A stretch of DNA of 64,000 bases from JALSRK01 sp964461995 (GCA_964461995.1 CAYWXL010000011.1:30112-94111), one strand, 5' to 3'; numbered from the stretch's first letter, positions 36,075-45,805 are shown. Numbers and translations are program-made. The notes: a model not told the origin generated them from the letters alone.

Positions 36075-37316
36075 ATGACAACGCTTCTTTTCGTCGTGAC
36101 CGTCACCTTGCTGGTGTCCACCTTCTGCTCGCTGCTGGAGGCGATGTTGTACTCCACCCGGGTGGTTACGTTGGAGGCGGCCACCAGGATTAGCGCCAAA
36201 CGCCCCGCCGCGGAGAGATTCCTGAAAATGAAGCAGGACCTCTCCGGGCCGACGTCGGCGATTCTGATCCTGAACACTATCGCGCACACCGCCGGCGCGA
36301 CGCTTTCCGGGATGTACGCCGCTGAGGTGTTGGGAGCCTCGTGGGTACCGCTGTTCTCGGTCGTGTTCACTTTTGCGATCTTGTTCCTTTCCGAGATCCT
36401 GCCGAAGACTTATGGAGCCACGCACTGGCGATCCCTGTGGGACACGCTCGTTTGGCCTCTCGCGTTCATCGAGAAAGCGCTCTATCCGCTCATCGTCTTG
36501 ACGCAGCGGTTCGCTAACCTCTTCACACGCCAGGTGGATCCACACGCCATTACCGAGGCTGAGATCCTGGCCACTATCCGTATGGGAGCTGAAGCGGGCG
36601 AATTGACTCACGATGAACTGCGGATGCTGAACGCAGTATTCCAGCTCGACAAGCTCTACACGCGCCAAGTGATGGTGCCTCGGGGCGAAGTGGTCTTCTT
36701 CGATGCCAGCCAGGAATTCTCCGAGATCCTAGCCGTTGCTCGGAAAACCCGGCACACCCGCTACCCCTTATGCGAGGGTTCGCTGGACAACGTCATCGGC
36801 ATTGTCCACATCAAGGATCTCCTGGGACTGTCGCCCGGCCAGGCGCCGGACCTCAAGCTGATCGCGCGACCGGCGCACTTCGTGCCGGAGACCAAGCGGA
36901 TCAATCAGCTCTTGCGGGACATGCAGCACAGCCACCAGCACATGGCCATCGTGGTGGACGAGCACGGTACGGTCGCTGGCATCGTCACCTTGGAGAACGT
37001 GATCGAAGAGATCATCGGGCGGGTGCAAGACGAGTTCGACCGGGAAGCGCCGGACGTGATCCGGGACAGGAGCGGGGGATTCATCGCGATGGGCACCGTC
37101 CCTTTGGAGCGATTGAACCGCCGGTTCGAGCTGGAGCTCGCCGAACCGGGCGTGAACACGCTCTCGGGGTTGATTTCCGCCCGATTGGGCCGTTTCCCGA
37201 AGCCAGGCGACGTAGTGGATCTTGGGCCGATGCAGGCGGAGGTGCTGGCGGCGGAGAAAGCCCGGGCCACGCGGATCCGGCTAGTCTGGAAAGACAAGCG
37301 CCCCGAGAAGGACTGA
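36075..37316 (+). CDS. CNNM/CorC-type transporter with CBS pair (hemolysin C family)
   Basis: 413 aa. An N-terminal DUF21/CNNM membrane domain (three or four helices; FCSLLEAMLYSTRVVTLE, SEILPKTYGATHW) is followed by two CBS domains (RQVMVPRGEVVFFD; RYPLCEGSLDNVIGIVHIKDLL; HMAIVVDEHGTVAGIVTLENVIEEIIG) and a CorC_HlyC domain (GFIAMGTVPLERLNRRF; TLSGLISARLGRFPKPGDVVDLG). Members are linked to magnesium or cobalt export. It is divergent from the bicupin lipoprotein, with 147 bases between starts. Confidence 0.93.
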   Translation: MTTLLFVVTVTLLVSTFCSLLEAMLYSTRVVTLEAATRISAKRPAAERFLKMKQDLSGPTSAILILNTIAHTAGATLSGMYAAEVLGASWVPLFSVVFTFAILFLSEILPKTYGATHWRSLWDTLVWPLAFIEKALYPLIVLTQRFANLFTRQVDPHAITEAEILATIRMGAEAGELTHDELRMLNAVFQLDKLYTRQVMVPRGEVVFFDASQEFSEILAVARKTRHTRYPLCEGSLDNVIGIVHIKDLLGLSPGQAPDLKLIARPAHFVPETKRINQLLRDMQHSHQHMAIVVDEHGTVAGIVTLENVIEEIIGRVQDEFDREAPDVIRDRSGGFIAMGTVPLERLNRRFELELAEPGVNTLSGLISARLGRFPKPGDVVDLGPMQAEVLAAEKARATRIRLVWKDKRPEKD

Positions 37317-37389
37317 GCGCCGGTTTCCGCCGAGGGTCGAGGCAGCCCGCTTTCCATGGCAGGGGGCTTCGCATACTATTGGAAAAGTC

Positions 37390-39576
37390 ATGAGGAAACG
37401 ACTTGCGGCCGTTTTATTGGGACTGGCGCTGGCGGCGCCCGCCGGCGCTCAACAGCAGCTTGACTTCCTCAAGGGCATCCCCGAGTACGAGCGGGTTCCG
37501 GAATCGCTTACCGAGTGGCTCCGTCAGCGGGCGGAAAAGTTGCTCGAGAAGCGCCGGGAAGCTGTCGCCCGTCTCGCTACGCTCAAAGACGTCGCCAAAC
37601 GCCGTGAGTATATCCGCAAGCGGATGGCCGAGGCGGTCGGCGGTTTCCCGGAACGTACGCCGCTGAACGCCCGCGTGGTGGGCGTCGTGGAGCGGGACGA
37701 CTACCGGATTGAGAAGATCATCTTCGAGAGCCAGCCGCGTTTCTACGTGACGGCGAACCTCTATGTGCCCAAACGCGGGAGGCCCCCGTATCCTGCGGTG
37801 CTCTTCCCCGAGGGGCATGAGCGCGGGGGCAAGAGCCACGAGACGTGGCAACGGATGCTAGGTTCGTTGGCGAAAAAGGGTTATGTGGCTCTCACGTGGG
37901 ACACGCTCGGTCAAGGTGAGCGGGCGCAGATGTATGACCGGGATTTCTCCCAGCGCAAGCTGGTCCACTCCACGACTGAGCACACGATGCTCGGGATTCA
38001 ATGCTTGATCGTCGGTGACAGCCTGGCGCGGTACACGATCTGGGACGGGATCCGCGCTCTGGACTACCTGGTCTCGCGGCCCGAGGTGGACAAAGAACGA
38101 ATCGCCTGCACCGGCAATTCCGGGGGCGGCACGCACACCGCCTACTTGTCGGCCCTGGACGACCGGATCAAAGTGGCCGCGCCGTCGTGCTACATCACCT
38201 CCTGGGGCCGGCTGCTGGCGACGATCGGTCCGCAGGACGCCGAGCAGGTGTTGCTGCCGTGGCTGGCTGCCGGCCTCGACCACGGCGACTTCCTCATCGC
38301 TTTCGCGCCGAAGCCATACTTGATGCTCTCGGCGATTCGGGACTTCTTCTCGATCGCCGGCGCGCGAGCCACGTTCCGCGAGGTGAAGGCTCTTTATGAG
38401 CGTTTAGGGGCGGCCGAAAAGCTCGCCATGCACGAGGTGGACGCCGGCCACGGCTATCATCAGCCGAACCGGGAGGCAGCCTACCGCTGGTTCGCGCGGT
38501 GGCTGAAAGGCACGGAAGAAAGCGGCGAGGAGCCGGAGATCGAGCTGGCCGAGTTCGACGAGCTGGCCTGCACGGAAACCGGACAGGTGGCCACGTCGCT
38601 CGGCGGCGAGACCGTCCACAGCCTGAACCTGGCGCGGGCCCGGGCGCTGGATCCAAAGCTGCCCGCAGTGAAGAGCCGCGCCGACCTGCAAACCTTCCGG
38701 GACGAGATCCGCCGGCGGGTGCGGCGGCTGAGCGGGATCGACTACGAGCGCTCGCCGGTCCGGACGTTGCCTTTCGGCCGCATCGAACGCGACGGCTACT
38801 TCATCGAAAAGTTTGTCTATGAGAGCGCCCCGGGCATCGAGATCCCGGCGCTGCTATTCGTGCCCGAGGGCGGACCGGCGCGCAAGCCGGCGCTCGTGTG
38901 GGCGGACGGCAAGGGCAAGTCGGCCGAGGCGGGATCCGGCGGCGAGATCGAATGGTTCGTCCGGCAGGGCCGGATCGTGTTGGCGCCCGATCTTCGGGGC
39001 CTCGGCGAGATGCGTCCCGCGGACGTGGCGCGGGGAGCCGGATGGACGCGCTACTTCGGCGACTACGACGCGGCGATGACGGCCTTTCTGATCGGCGAAT
39101 CGCTGGTGGGGATGCGGGCCGCCGACATTCTGAAGGCAGTGGATATTCTGGCCGCCCGCGATGACGTGGACGCCTCCCGCATCAGCGGGGTGGGCCGGGG
39201 CATGGCGGCCGTGCCGCTCCTGTACGCCGCGGCTCTGGACGACCGCTTGCGGACCTTAGCGTTCGAGCGGATGCTGATCTCCTATCGCGACGTAGTGGAA
39301 AAACGGATCCACCGCCAGGTGCTCGAGAACATCATTCCCGGAGTTCTGAAACAGTTTGACCTGCCGGACCTCGTCGCCAGCCTGGCCCCGCGGAAGGTAT
39401 TGCTGGCCGATCCGGTGGACGCCCTGGGGCACCGCCTGTGGCCGCGGGCGGCGCGGGAGGCCTACGCCCGCCCGGCGGCCGTCTACAAGGCCGCTGGAGC
39501 GCCGCATGCGATCCAGGTGGCCCGCCGGCGCATGGGCCAAGGGCCGGCGCCGGTCTACGGCGAGTGGCTTCAGTGA
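37390..39576 (+). CDS. Secreted tandem alpha/beta-hydrolase (acetyl-xylan-esterase-like)
   Basis: 728 aa with a signal peptide ending in APAGA (about residue 20). The first alpha/beta-hydrolase domain (about 100-380) has the nucleophile elbow CTGNSGGGTH (Ser244) and His in DAGHGYHQPNREAAYRWF. The second (about 455-725) keeps the strand layout and a similar elbow, GVGRGMAAVP near residues 600-605, but Gly-Arg-Gly replaces Gly-x-Ser-x-Gly, so it should be inactive. Such enzymes deacetylate or cleave esters of polysaccharides; the specificity is not determined. The potassium-channel gene follows 46 bases later. Confidence 0.82.
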   Translation: MRKRLAAVLLGLALAAPAGAQQQLDFLKGIPEYERVPESLTEWLRQRAEKLLEKRREAVARLATLKDVAKRREYIRKRMAEAVGGFPERTPLNARVVGVVERDDYRIEKIIFESQPRFYVTANLYVPKRGRPPYPAVLFPEGHERGGKSHETWQRMLGSLAKKGYVALTWDTLGQGERAQMYDRDFSQRKLVHSTTEHTMLGIQCLIVGDSLARYTIWDGIRALDYLVSRPEVDKERIACTGNSGGGTHTAYLSALDDRIKVAAPSCYITSWGRLLATIGPQDAEQVLLPWLAAGLDHGDFLIAFAPKPYLMLSAIRDFFSIAGARATFREVKALYERLGAAEKLAMHEVDAGHGYHQPNREAAYRWFARWLKGTEESGEEPEIELAEFDELACTETGQVATSLGGETVHSLNLARARALDPKLPAVKSRADLQTFRDEIRRRVRRLSGIDYERSPVRTLPFGRIERDGYFIEKFVYESAPGIEIPALLFVPEGGPARKPALVWADGKGKSAEAGSGGEIEWFVRQGRIVLAPDLRGLGEMRPADVARGAGWTRYFGDYDAAMTAFLIGESLVGMRAADILKAVDILAARDDVDASRISGVGRGMAAVPLLYAAALDDRLRTLAFERMLISYRDVVEKRIHRQVLENIIPGVLKQFDLPDLVASLAPRKVLLADPVDALGHRLWPRAAREAYARPAAVYKAAGAPHAIQVARRRMGQGPAPVYGEWLQ

Positions 39577-39622
39577 CGGGGGCTTGGGGAACCCGCTCAA
39601 GGAACGGGAACAGAACAGCGAG

Positions 39623-40351
39623 ATGAGCGAGGAGCAGCAGGCAACCGGTCAGGACCGGGCAGCCGAACCGCCGGGGCCGCAGTGCGAGGAGACAGGACGC
39701 GCCAGGTTCCTGCTGCCGTCTTTGGTGGCGCTGATTCTCTTCTATCCCGCCGCTTCCCGCTTCCCTTTCGCCAGCTATCTGATCCTCGCCATGAACGCCG
39801 TCGTGCTGGTCGCCGCCGTCTACGCAGTGGCCGAGACCAAGACCCACGTCCGCATCGCCGTGGCATTGGCCGCCCCGCAGCTCGTCCTCTCGGTGGCGGC
39901 CGGTGTGGCGCCACCCGAATCCGCGGCGGCCAAATGGCTCTCCGTGGTTGCGGCGGGGCTGCTGGCCGTCTTCTACGGCTACGCCATCGAGCGGCTGCTC
40001 CGGAGCGTCCTGCGCGCCCGGACGGTGAGCGCGGAGATCCTCTTCGAAGGGCTCTCCATCTATCTGCTGCTTGGCCTCGCGTGGGCCTCGATCTTCTCAG
40101 CTCTCGAACAGGTTGCGCCGGGATCGTTTCGCTTCTCCGTCGCCCAGCCGGGCCACGGTGGCCTGGCGCTCATCTATTTCAGCTTCGTCACGCTGACCAC
40201 GCTCGGCTACGGCGACATCACGCCGCTGACCGACCGCGCCCGGTCGCTGGTGATCCTGGAGACGATTACCGGCCAGCTCTACCTGGCCGTGATGGTGGCG
40301 CGGCTCGTCACGCTCTACGGCCAGCACCGGCGCCCGGCGTCGGGCCGGTAA
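39623..40351 (+). CDS. Two-pore-type ion channel (Ion_trans_2)
   Basis: 242 aa from ATG 39623. About six hydrophobic segments are visible, with the K+ selectivity filter TTLGYGDITP in the pore loop before the last helix (SLVILETITGQLYLAVMVARLVTLY). The N-terminal segments resemble the simple KtrB/Kch-like potassium channels. There is no C-terminal RCK/TrkA domain, so it is probably a minimal channel. The frame extends upstream to 39356 inside the hydrolase gene, but only the part from 39623 looks real. Confidence 0.85.
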   Translation: MSEEQQATGQDRAAEPPGPQCEETGRARFLLPSLVALILFYPAASRFPFASYLILAMNAVVLVAAVYAVAETKTHVRIAVALAAPQLVLSVAAGVAPPESAAAKWLSVVAAGLLAVFYGYAIERLLRSVLRARTVSAEILFEGLSIYLLLGLAWASIFSALEQVAPGSFRFSVAQPGHGGLALIYFSFVTLTTLGYGDITPLTDRARSLVILETITGQLYLAVMVARLVTLYGQHRRPASGR

Positions 40352-40368
40352 GTGCGCCGGCGCTCCGC

Positions 40369-42210
40369 TCAGCGGTCCCAGGGAAAGCGCAGCGTCGGCC
40401 GGTTGACGTAGCGCTCCATGCCGATTGCGAGCCGCGCGCCGCAGCCGGGCGCGAGCTTGACGGCAAACGCCGTGGCGTTCACTGGCGCGTCCCGCCCGTT
40501 CCATCGAACACTGGTGAAGCGGTGCTCGGCGTAGGCGCCGGCCTGCACGACGACTTCTCGCGCCTCGACGGGATTCGTGTTTACCAGCGTCAGCGTGACC
40601 GAGTCCGCCGCCAGCTTCTCGACAAGAGCCCCGACATCCGGCGGGATGCCCGCCCGGCGCCTCACGGGGTCGAAGTAGCGCACGCGGCTATGGAGCATCC
40701 AGATGCGGCCTCGGGAAAAGTAGCCGCCGAGCATCAGCTTCACCAGTTCGCCGGTCTGCGCGGGTGTGATGCGCAGGAGCCAGTCGGCCAGGCGGGTCTC
40801 CGGCGTGGTGGGGTCTTCGCGCATCCGCTCCATCCGCTGCCGGAGGCGTTCGAACTCCTCCTGGAGCGCCTTCACCGGATAGTCCGGGTCGCGCCCCTCG
40901 AGGAAGCCGATCCAGCCCTCGACGGGAATGCGCTCCAGGTCCCGCCGGTCCATCGACCACAGGTAGATCTCCGTGAGCCGGTCGGTGAACAGGTCCGGGG
41001 TCCAGTGATACCATTGCGGTTCGCCGTCGTACTTGTACCCGCGAGGATCGCCGTACATACGGGGGATCAGCGTCTGGCCGTTTTCGACTTTCTTCTGGGC
41101 GTAGATCAGGTCCATCTGTTTCCGCAGCACACCGATGTAAGAGAAGTCGCCGGTGAGCAGCAAGGCGTTGGAGAAGCCGGGCCAGGAGCCGGCGTCGAAG
41201 TAGTTGCGGTGGGCAATTTGCTGAAGCTCGCCGTCGAAGATGGTGAAGTTCCAGCCGTAGGTGCCCTTCCACCACCGGCCGTCGTGCTCCCCGCCGAGCG
41301 TGCCGTCGAGGCCGATGTTGGAAGGGATCATGCCGCCGTTGGCTTCGGTGCGCTCCTTCCAGGCCCCCACGTATTCGAGGACCCAGTCGCGGTACTTCTC
41401 CTCGCCGGTGAGCATGTAGGCGTTGGTATGCAGCAGCGTCGCGGCGAGGTTCAGGAAGTTGTCGCCGGCGCTGTCCAGGTACTCGGCGCAGTGGGCCAGC
41501 ATGCGCGGATACCAGGTCATGAAGTCGAGCATCTTGGTCTCGTGCGCCGGATTGTGGAGCAAGTGGAAGCGGCCTTCGACCGGATCGCCCACCCAGTCGT
41601 AGACAGTGGCGCGGCGCAGCATCGGCCCCTTCGAGCCGTTCCAGATGGAGCGGATGATCTTGTGCTTCGGGTCGTAGTTGGGCGCCTCCGGGTCCTCGTT
41701 CATGTAAAGGCCGGCGAAGCGCTTCATGCGCTGGATGAGGACCGGATCGTGCGGGTCACTGAGTCCTTGCAGGAAAAAGGCCCTCAGCCCCTCGCCGGTG
41801 TGGAACCAGTCCGACATGGTGATGAACTCGTTGAAGTAGGCGCCGTTCCGGGCGAGTTCGGTCTTGGTAGTACGCAGGGCGCTGTACTGCCGTAGGTGGC
41901 CGTCGTAGGCGCGCTTCCACATCTCGAGCAGCGAATCCTTGCCGCCGAGAGCGTGCAGCAGCGTCCAGTTGTAGAAGGTCTCGACGGCGTCGTCGGGCCC
42001 GTCGAGAGTGCCCCAGCGCGGCACGTGGAGGAGGTAGCCTCGGGCGTCCACGTACTTCTCGTAGAAGCGTTCACAGGCGGCGGAGTTGGCTTTCAGCAGC
42101 TCCTGCTCGAGCAGCGCCCAGGCCGGCGGGCGCATGGGCGTATCGATGGCGATCGGCGGCGCAGCGGCGGCGGCGACGCCAAGCAGCGCGGAGAAGACGA
42201 TCAGGCGCAT
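40369..42210 (-). CDS. Secreted protein of unknown function, probable all-helical barrel
   Basis: 613 aa with a signal peptide (MRLIVFSALLGVAAAA). The sequence is rich in aromatic residues and alternates helices in a way seen in (alpha/alpha)6 toroids: YNWTLLHALGGKDSLLEMW, FLQGLSDPHDPVLIQRM, LTGEEKYRDWVLEYVGAW, and later a beta-rich C-terminal part (VTLTLVNTNPVEAREVVVQAG). WWKGTYGWNFTIFDGEL may line a substrate cleft. I do not recognise a named family or catalytic pair. A role in glycan breakdown is only suggested by the fold guess. It converges with the channel gene 17 bases away. Confidence 0.75.
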   Translation of the reverse strand: MRLIVFSALLGVAAAAAPPIAIDTPMRPPAWALLEQELLKANSAACERFYEKYVDARGYLLHVPRWGTLDGPDDAVETFYNWTLLHALGGKDSLLEMWKRAYDGHLRQYSALRTTKTELARNGAYFNEFITMSDWFHTGEGLRAFFLQGLSDPHDPVLIQRMKRFAGLYMNEDPEAPNYDPKHKIIRSIWNGSKGPMLRRATVYDWVGDPVEGRFHLLHNPAHETKMLDFMTWYPRMLAHCAEYLDSAGDNFLNLAATLLHTNAYMLTGEEKYRDWVLEYVGAWKERTEANGGMIPSNIGLDGTLGGEHDGRWWKGTYGWNFTIFDGELQQIAHRNYFDAGSWPGFSNALLLTGDFSYIGVLRKQMDLIYAQKKVENGQTLIPRMYGDPRGYKYDGEPQWYHWTPDLFTDRLTEIYLWSMDRRDLERIPVEGWIGFLEGRDPDYPVKALQEEFERLRQRMERMREDPTTPETRLADWLLRITPAQTGELVKLMLGGYFSRGRIWMLHSRVRYFDPVRRRAGIPPDVGALVEKLAADSVTLTLVNTNPVEAREVVVQAGAYAEHRFTSVRWNGRDAPVNATAFAVKLAPGCGARLAIGMERYVNRPTLRFPWDR

Positions 42211-42240
42211 AGCGCCAGCATCATACTCCAGCCGGAGCCG

Positions 42241-42786
42241 TCAGTCACAGGCGGGGGCGGGCCGCAAGGAGGCGGAAACGAAGATTAGGGCCAGCTCGCG
42301 GCGGTCGGCTTCGCTGGGCGGGATCGTCTTGTCGGTGTGAAATTCGACGGTGGCGGTGTCGCCGGCCAGGGCTGCGGCCGGCACGCGGCGCTCGTAGATG
42401 TGGGTCCCGGACCAGGCGAAGGTCTGCGGCTCCAGCTCCACGCCGGAAACCGCCGCCACCACGGTCACCGGTCCCAGCCGCCCCAGGACGGCCTCGGGAA
42501 GGCTGAAGCGCAGCGACAGCACCGCCCCTGTCTTGGGGGCCTCCTCAGGGATGCCGAGAACCACGGTGAAGCGGCCGGCGGTCCATCGCCACGCATTCTC
42601 CTCGAGGCCGTAAAAGCCCTCCTTGAGCTGCGCCGCGGCCAGCGGATCCGCAGCGTGGGCCGTCGCCGGGAGCCGCTCGGCCACCGCCGCCGCTTCCGGC
42701 TCCACCGGAACCTCCGCGGGGCCGCGGCAGCCGGAGAGAGCGGCCAGGGCGAGGACGGCAAGAAGCGGCGGCCGCATCCTCAGCAT
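42241..42786 (-). CDS. Lipoprotein of unknown function
   Basis: 181 aa from ATG 42786, which overlaps the molybdopterin gene's stop by seven bases and has a GTGGAG box before it. The signal (RPPLLAVLALAALSGC) carries a good lipobox LSGC. The mature part contains KEGFYGLEENAWRWTAGRFTVVL and strands typical of a small beta-sandwich. I recognise no family. Coupling to the oxidoreductase hints at an associated envelope role, but this is weak. Confidence 0.7.
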   Translation of the reverse strand: MLRMRPPLLAVLALAALSGCRGPAEVPVEPEAAAVAERLPATAHAADPLAAAQLKEGFYGLEENAWRWTAGRFTVVLGIPEEAPKTGAVLSLRFSLPEAVLGRLGPVTVVAAVSGVELEPQTFAWSGTHIYERRVPAAALAGDTATVEFHTDKTIPPSEADRRELALIFVSASLRPAPACD

Positions 42787-44989
42787 CGCTCCACCTCGAC
42801 CAGGCAACTGTAGAAGACGGCCCCCTCACCTTCGTCCGTCAAGGCGTCGGAGGTGAGGGCGTTAGGCGTAGGCCCGGAGAGTTTCTTGCGCCAGGCCGCC
42901 GCCCGGGCGCAGACGACGCCGGGCGCCACCGCGTCGCTTACCTTCGCCGACAGCCGGCAGGAGCCGCGGGAGTTGAAGACGCGAACCGCGTCGCCGTCAC
43001 CGATTCCCCGGCGCGCCGCGTCCTCCGGGTGGATCTCGAGAATACGGCAGCGCGCGGCCACCTCGTCGCGGTAGCTGAAGGTGGAGCTGAGGCCCTCGTC
43101 GGACTTCGGCGTCACCAGCTCGAGCGGGTAGCGGGTCCGCAATGCTTCATCGCCCCGGCGCGACTCAACAGGGGGCGTGTACTCCAGCCTCCCAGCGTCG
43201 ATCACATACTTGCCGGACGGGGTNNNNNNNNNNNNNNNNNNNNNNNNNNNNNNNNNNNNNNNNNNNNNNNNNNNNNNNNNNNNNNNNNNNNNNNNNNNNN
43301 NNNNNNNNNNNNNNNNNNNNNNNCAGGGGGCGTGTACTCCAGCCTCCCAGCGTCGATCACATACTTGCCGGACGGGGTGCCGAAGCCGCCATCGGCAAAC
43401 GGCAGGAAGGGCTTCCCGGGCGGGACGACGTTCACCCTCGCGAAGCCCTCGCGCTCGAGCTTTTCAAGGGTGATGCCCTCGAGATACGGATGGCCGGAAG
43501 CGAGGGCCTGGCGGATGACGTCGTCCTCGGAATCGCGGAAGCAGTCTTCGTCGAAGCCCAGCCGCCGGGCCAGCTCTTGAAAGATGCGGAAGTTCGGCCG
43601 GGCCTCGCCGGGCGCCGGCAGCGCCGGGCGCGCCATTTGCAGATAGTAGTGCCCGTAGGACAGGTAGAGATCGGTGTGCTCGAGAAACGTCGTGGCCGGC
43701 AGGACGATGTCGGCGTAGTCGGCCGTGTCGGTGGGGAACTGTTCGATCACCACGGTGAAGAGATCCTCCCGGCGCAGGCCTTCGATCACGAGCTCCTGGC
43801 GCGGGGCCGTGGCCGCTGGATTGGCGTCGTAGACCACCAGCGCTTTCACCGGCGGGGTGTCCAACTCCGTCAAGGCGCGGCCCAGCCGCACCATGTTGAC
43901 GCTGCGCGGCGGGCGCCCCAGACCGGAGCGCTCGACGAGATCCGGGCGGGTGAGGGCATCGAAATCCAACTGGAAGCCGCCGGAGGTGGTCAGCAGCATG
44001 CCGCCGCCCAGGTCCCGCCAGGCGCCGGTAAGAACCGGGAGCAGCGTCACGGCGCGCACCGCCGCCGCTCCGCGTTCGCACCGCTGGAGGCCGTAGTTCA
44101 GCCGGATGGCGGCGGGCCTCGTGGTGGCGTACTCCACTGCCAGCTGCACGATCTCGCCGGCCGGGATTCCGGTGAGTTCGGAGGCGCGCTCCGGAGGGTA
44201 GCGCTCGGCAAGGGCGCGGAGGTCGTCGAACCCCTCCACGTGGGTCTCGATGTAGTCGGCGTCATGCAGGTTCTCGCGCAAGATGACGTGGATCATGCCC
44301 AGCGCCAAGGCGAGGTCCGTGCCTGGGTGGATGAAGTAGTGGCGGTCGGCGGCCTCACCGGTGCGGTTGCGAACGGGATCGATGGTGTAGAAACGAGCCC
44401 CGTTGCGCCGGGCCTCGACGATGAAAGGCCATAGATGGACGTTGGTCCCCAGGATGTTCGCCCCCCACGCGATGATCAGCTTCGCGTGCCGGAACTGTTC
44501 GGGATCCGTGCCGAGCCGGCATCCGTAGGTGGCTTCGAGCGCCGTCGTGCCGGCCTCTGAGCAGATCGTGTGCAGCAGGTGGGAAGCGCCGAGGCGGTGG
44601 AAGAAACGCCGGTCCATCGAGGCGCCCTGCACCAGGCCCATCGTGCCGGAGTAGTTGTAAGGCAGGATCGCCTCCGGCCCCCACTCGTCCCGCACCGCGC
44701 GCAGCCGGAAGGCGATCTCGTCCAGCGCCTCCTCCCAGCCGATCCGTTCGAACTTGCCTTCGCCTTTGGGGCCGGTGCGGCGGAGCGGATGCAGCAGACG
44801 CATCGGCGAGTATTCCCGCTCCAGGTATCGGGCGACCTTGGCGCAGAGGAACCCACGAGTGACCGGGTGGGCGGGGTCGCCCCGCAGCCGAACCCCACGG
44901 CCGTCCTTCACCGTGACGAGCAGAGAGCACGTGTCTGGGCAGTCCAGAGCGCAAACCGAGCGCCGGACCTGAGGCGTCGCGGATCCCAT
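42780..44989 (-). CDS. Molybdopterin-dependent oxidoreductase, interrupted by an assembly gap
   Basis: The N-terminal part (44989 down to 43324) and C-terminal part (43223 down to 42780) belong to one gene. Removing the 100 Ns and one copy of the 55-base flank leaves 2055 bases, an intact 684-residue frame. CxxxCxxxC (CALDCPDTC) at residues 13-21 plus Cys49 bind a [4Fe-4S] cluster, and the MGD-binding domains follow (RHYFIHPGTDLALALGMIHVIL; ADIVLPATTFLEHTDLY; RYPLELVTPKSDEG; YRDEVAARCRILEIHPEDAARRGIGDGD). No twin-arginine motif or partner electron-transfer subunit is visible, so it is likely cytoplasmic. The substrate is unknown. It is translationally coupled to the lipoprotein. Confidence 0.88.
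43169..43378. repeat. 55-bp exact direct duplication flanking a scaffold gap
   Basis: Positions 43169-43223 and 43324-43378 are identical and enclose only the 100-base run of N. Both copies encode the same stretch (GTPSGKYVIDAGRLEYTPP) in frame. This is an assembly overlap, not a biological repeat. Confidence 0.9.
43224..43323. other. Assembly gap of 100 N
   Basis: Exactly 100 unknown bases, a standard scaffolding placeholder. The flanking duplication implies the true gap length is negative (the contigs overlap). Confidence 0.97.
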
Positions 44990-45364
44990 AGGACGATTGT
45001 ACCGGGTGGGAGTCCAGCGGAGGCAGGCTCATGGATGTCAGGGTGCGGGCCGGCGCCACGGGAGGGAGCACAGCTCATGAGGAGGGCTGCACCCGACTTG
45101 ACTCAGGCAGATCAGAGTGCGGCTGAGAAGAATTGAGGGCCTGCCCGGATGCGAAGTTGGCAAACTGGCGGGGCTGGGCGGGACGGGCTGTTGCAAGCCT
45201 TTTAGATTCAACAATATATATCTCAGTTCTAGGCGAGCTGAGGAAGCGCAGCGACTGGATAAAAAAAGTGACAAGAACGCAATCAAGACTCTTGACAGCT
45301 AGAGGCTCATATTTTATATTGAAATTGAAGAAGGAAATCGAGGACTGTTGAGGAGGTGAGAGCG
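44990..45364. other. 375-base region between the molybdopterin gene and hsp20
   Basis: No gene is credible. The first 200 bases are GC-rich without clear signals; from about 45200 the composition turns AT-rich and ends in the hsp20 promoter and leader. No CIRCE operator (TTAGCACTC inverted repeat) is present. Confidence 0.5.
45292..45320 (+). promoter_or_regulatory. Near-consensus sigma70 promoter of hsp20
   Basis: TTGACA (45292-45297), 17 bases, then TATATT (45315-45320). The start of transcription is predicted near 45327, giving a leader of about 38 bases with AGGAGGTGA (45351-45359) before the ATG. No sigma32 or HrcA site was seen. Confidence 0.8.
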
Positions 45365-45805
45365 ATGACCCTGACCCGCTACAACCCGTTCCGTGAGCTG
45401 GACGACATGATGACTCCGCTGCGGCTGTTCCAGGACTCGGTGAACCGCATCTTCTCCGAGGGTGCGGCGACCCGGCCGTGGACGCCGAGCGTGGACATCA
45501 AGGAGACCGAGAACGAAATCACTCTGATCGCCGACGTTCCGGGCGTGGATCAGAAGGACCTGGAGATCAAGATCGAGGACGGCACGCTGACGCTCAAAGG
45601 CGAGCGGAAATTCGAAGAAGAGAAGAAGGGTGAAGGCTATCACCGGATCGAGCGGGGCTATGGCTCCTTCGTCCGGTGCTTCTCGATCCCCGACTCGGTC
45701 GATCCTGAGAAGGTCAAAGCCACCTACAAGAACGGCGTGCTGACGGTGACCCTGCCCAAGAAGGAGGTCGCCAAGCCGCGGACCGTCAAGGTGACCGTGG
45801 ACTGA
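45365..45805 (+). CDS. Small heat-shock protein, Hsp20/alpha-crystallin family
   Basis: 146 aa ATP-independent chaperone that holds unfolding proteins. ATG 45365 follows an ideal AGGAGGTGA box; the GTG at 45356 lies inside that box. The alpha-crystallin domain runs from about residue 42 (TPSVDIKETENEITLIADVPGV) to 140, with the family signature ATYKNGVLTVTLPKKE. The N-terminal arm is short (LTRYNPFRELDDMM). The C-terminal KPRTVKVTVD lacks a clear IxI motif, which usually mediates oligomer contacts. It is a single-gene transcript bounded by its own promoter and terminator. Confidence 0.95.
   Translation: MTLTRYNPFRELDDMMTPLRLFQDSVNRIFSEGAATRPWTPSVDIKETENEITLIADVPGVDQKDLEIKIEDGTLTLKGERKFEEEKKGEGYHRIERGYGSFVRCFSIPDSVDPEKVKATYKNGVLTVTLPKKEVAKPRTVKVTVD

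Noticed and set aside
39682..41895. Plus-strand frame of 737 residues
   Set aside because: It starts inside the ion-channel gene in another frame and is antisense to the 613-residue secreted protein; low-complexity Val/Arg/Gly composition.
43142..44434. Long plus-strand frame across the N gap
   Set aside because: It is antisense to the molybdopterin oxidoreductase, crosses undefined bases and has no family features.
45140..45364. CIRCE/HrcA operator upstream of hsp20
   Set aside because: No TTAGCACTC-N9-GAGTGCTAA inverted repeat; the promoter is a plain sigma70 type.
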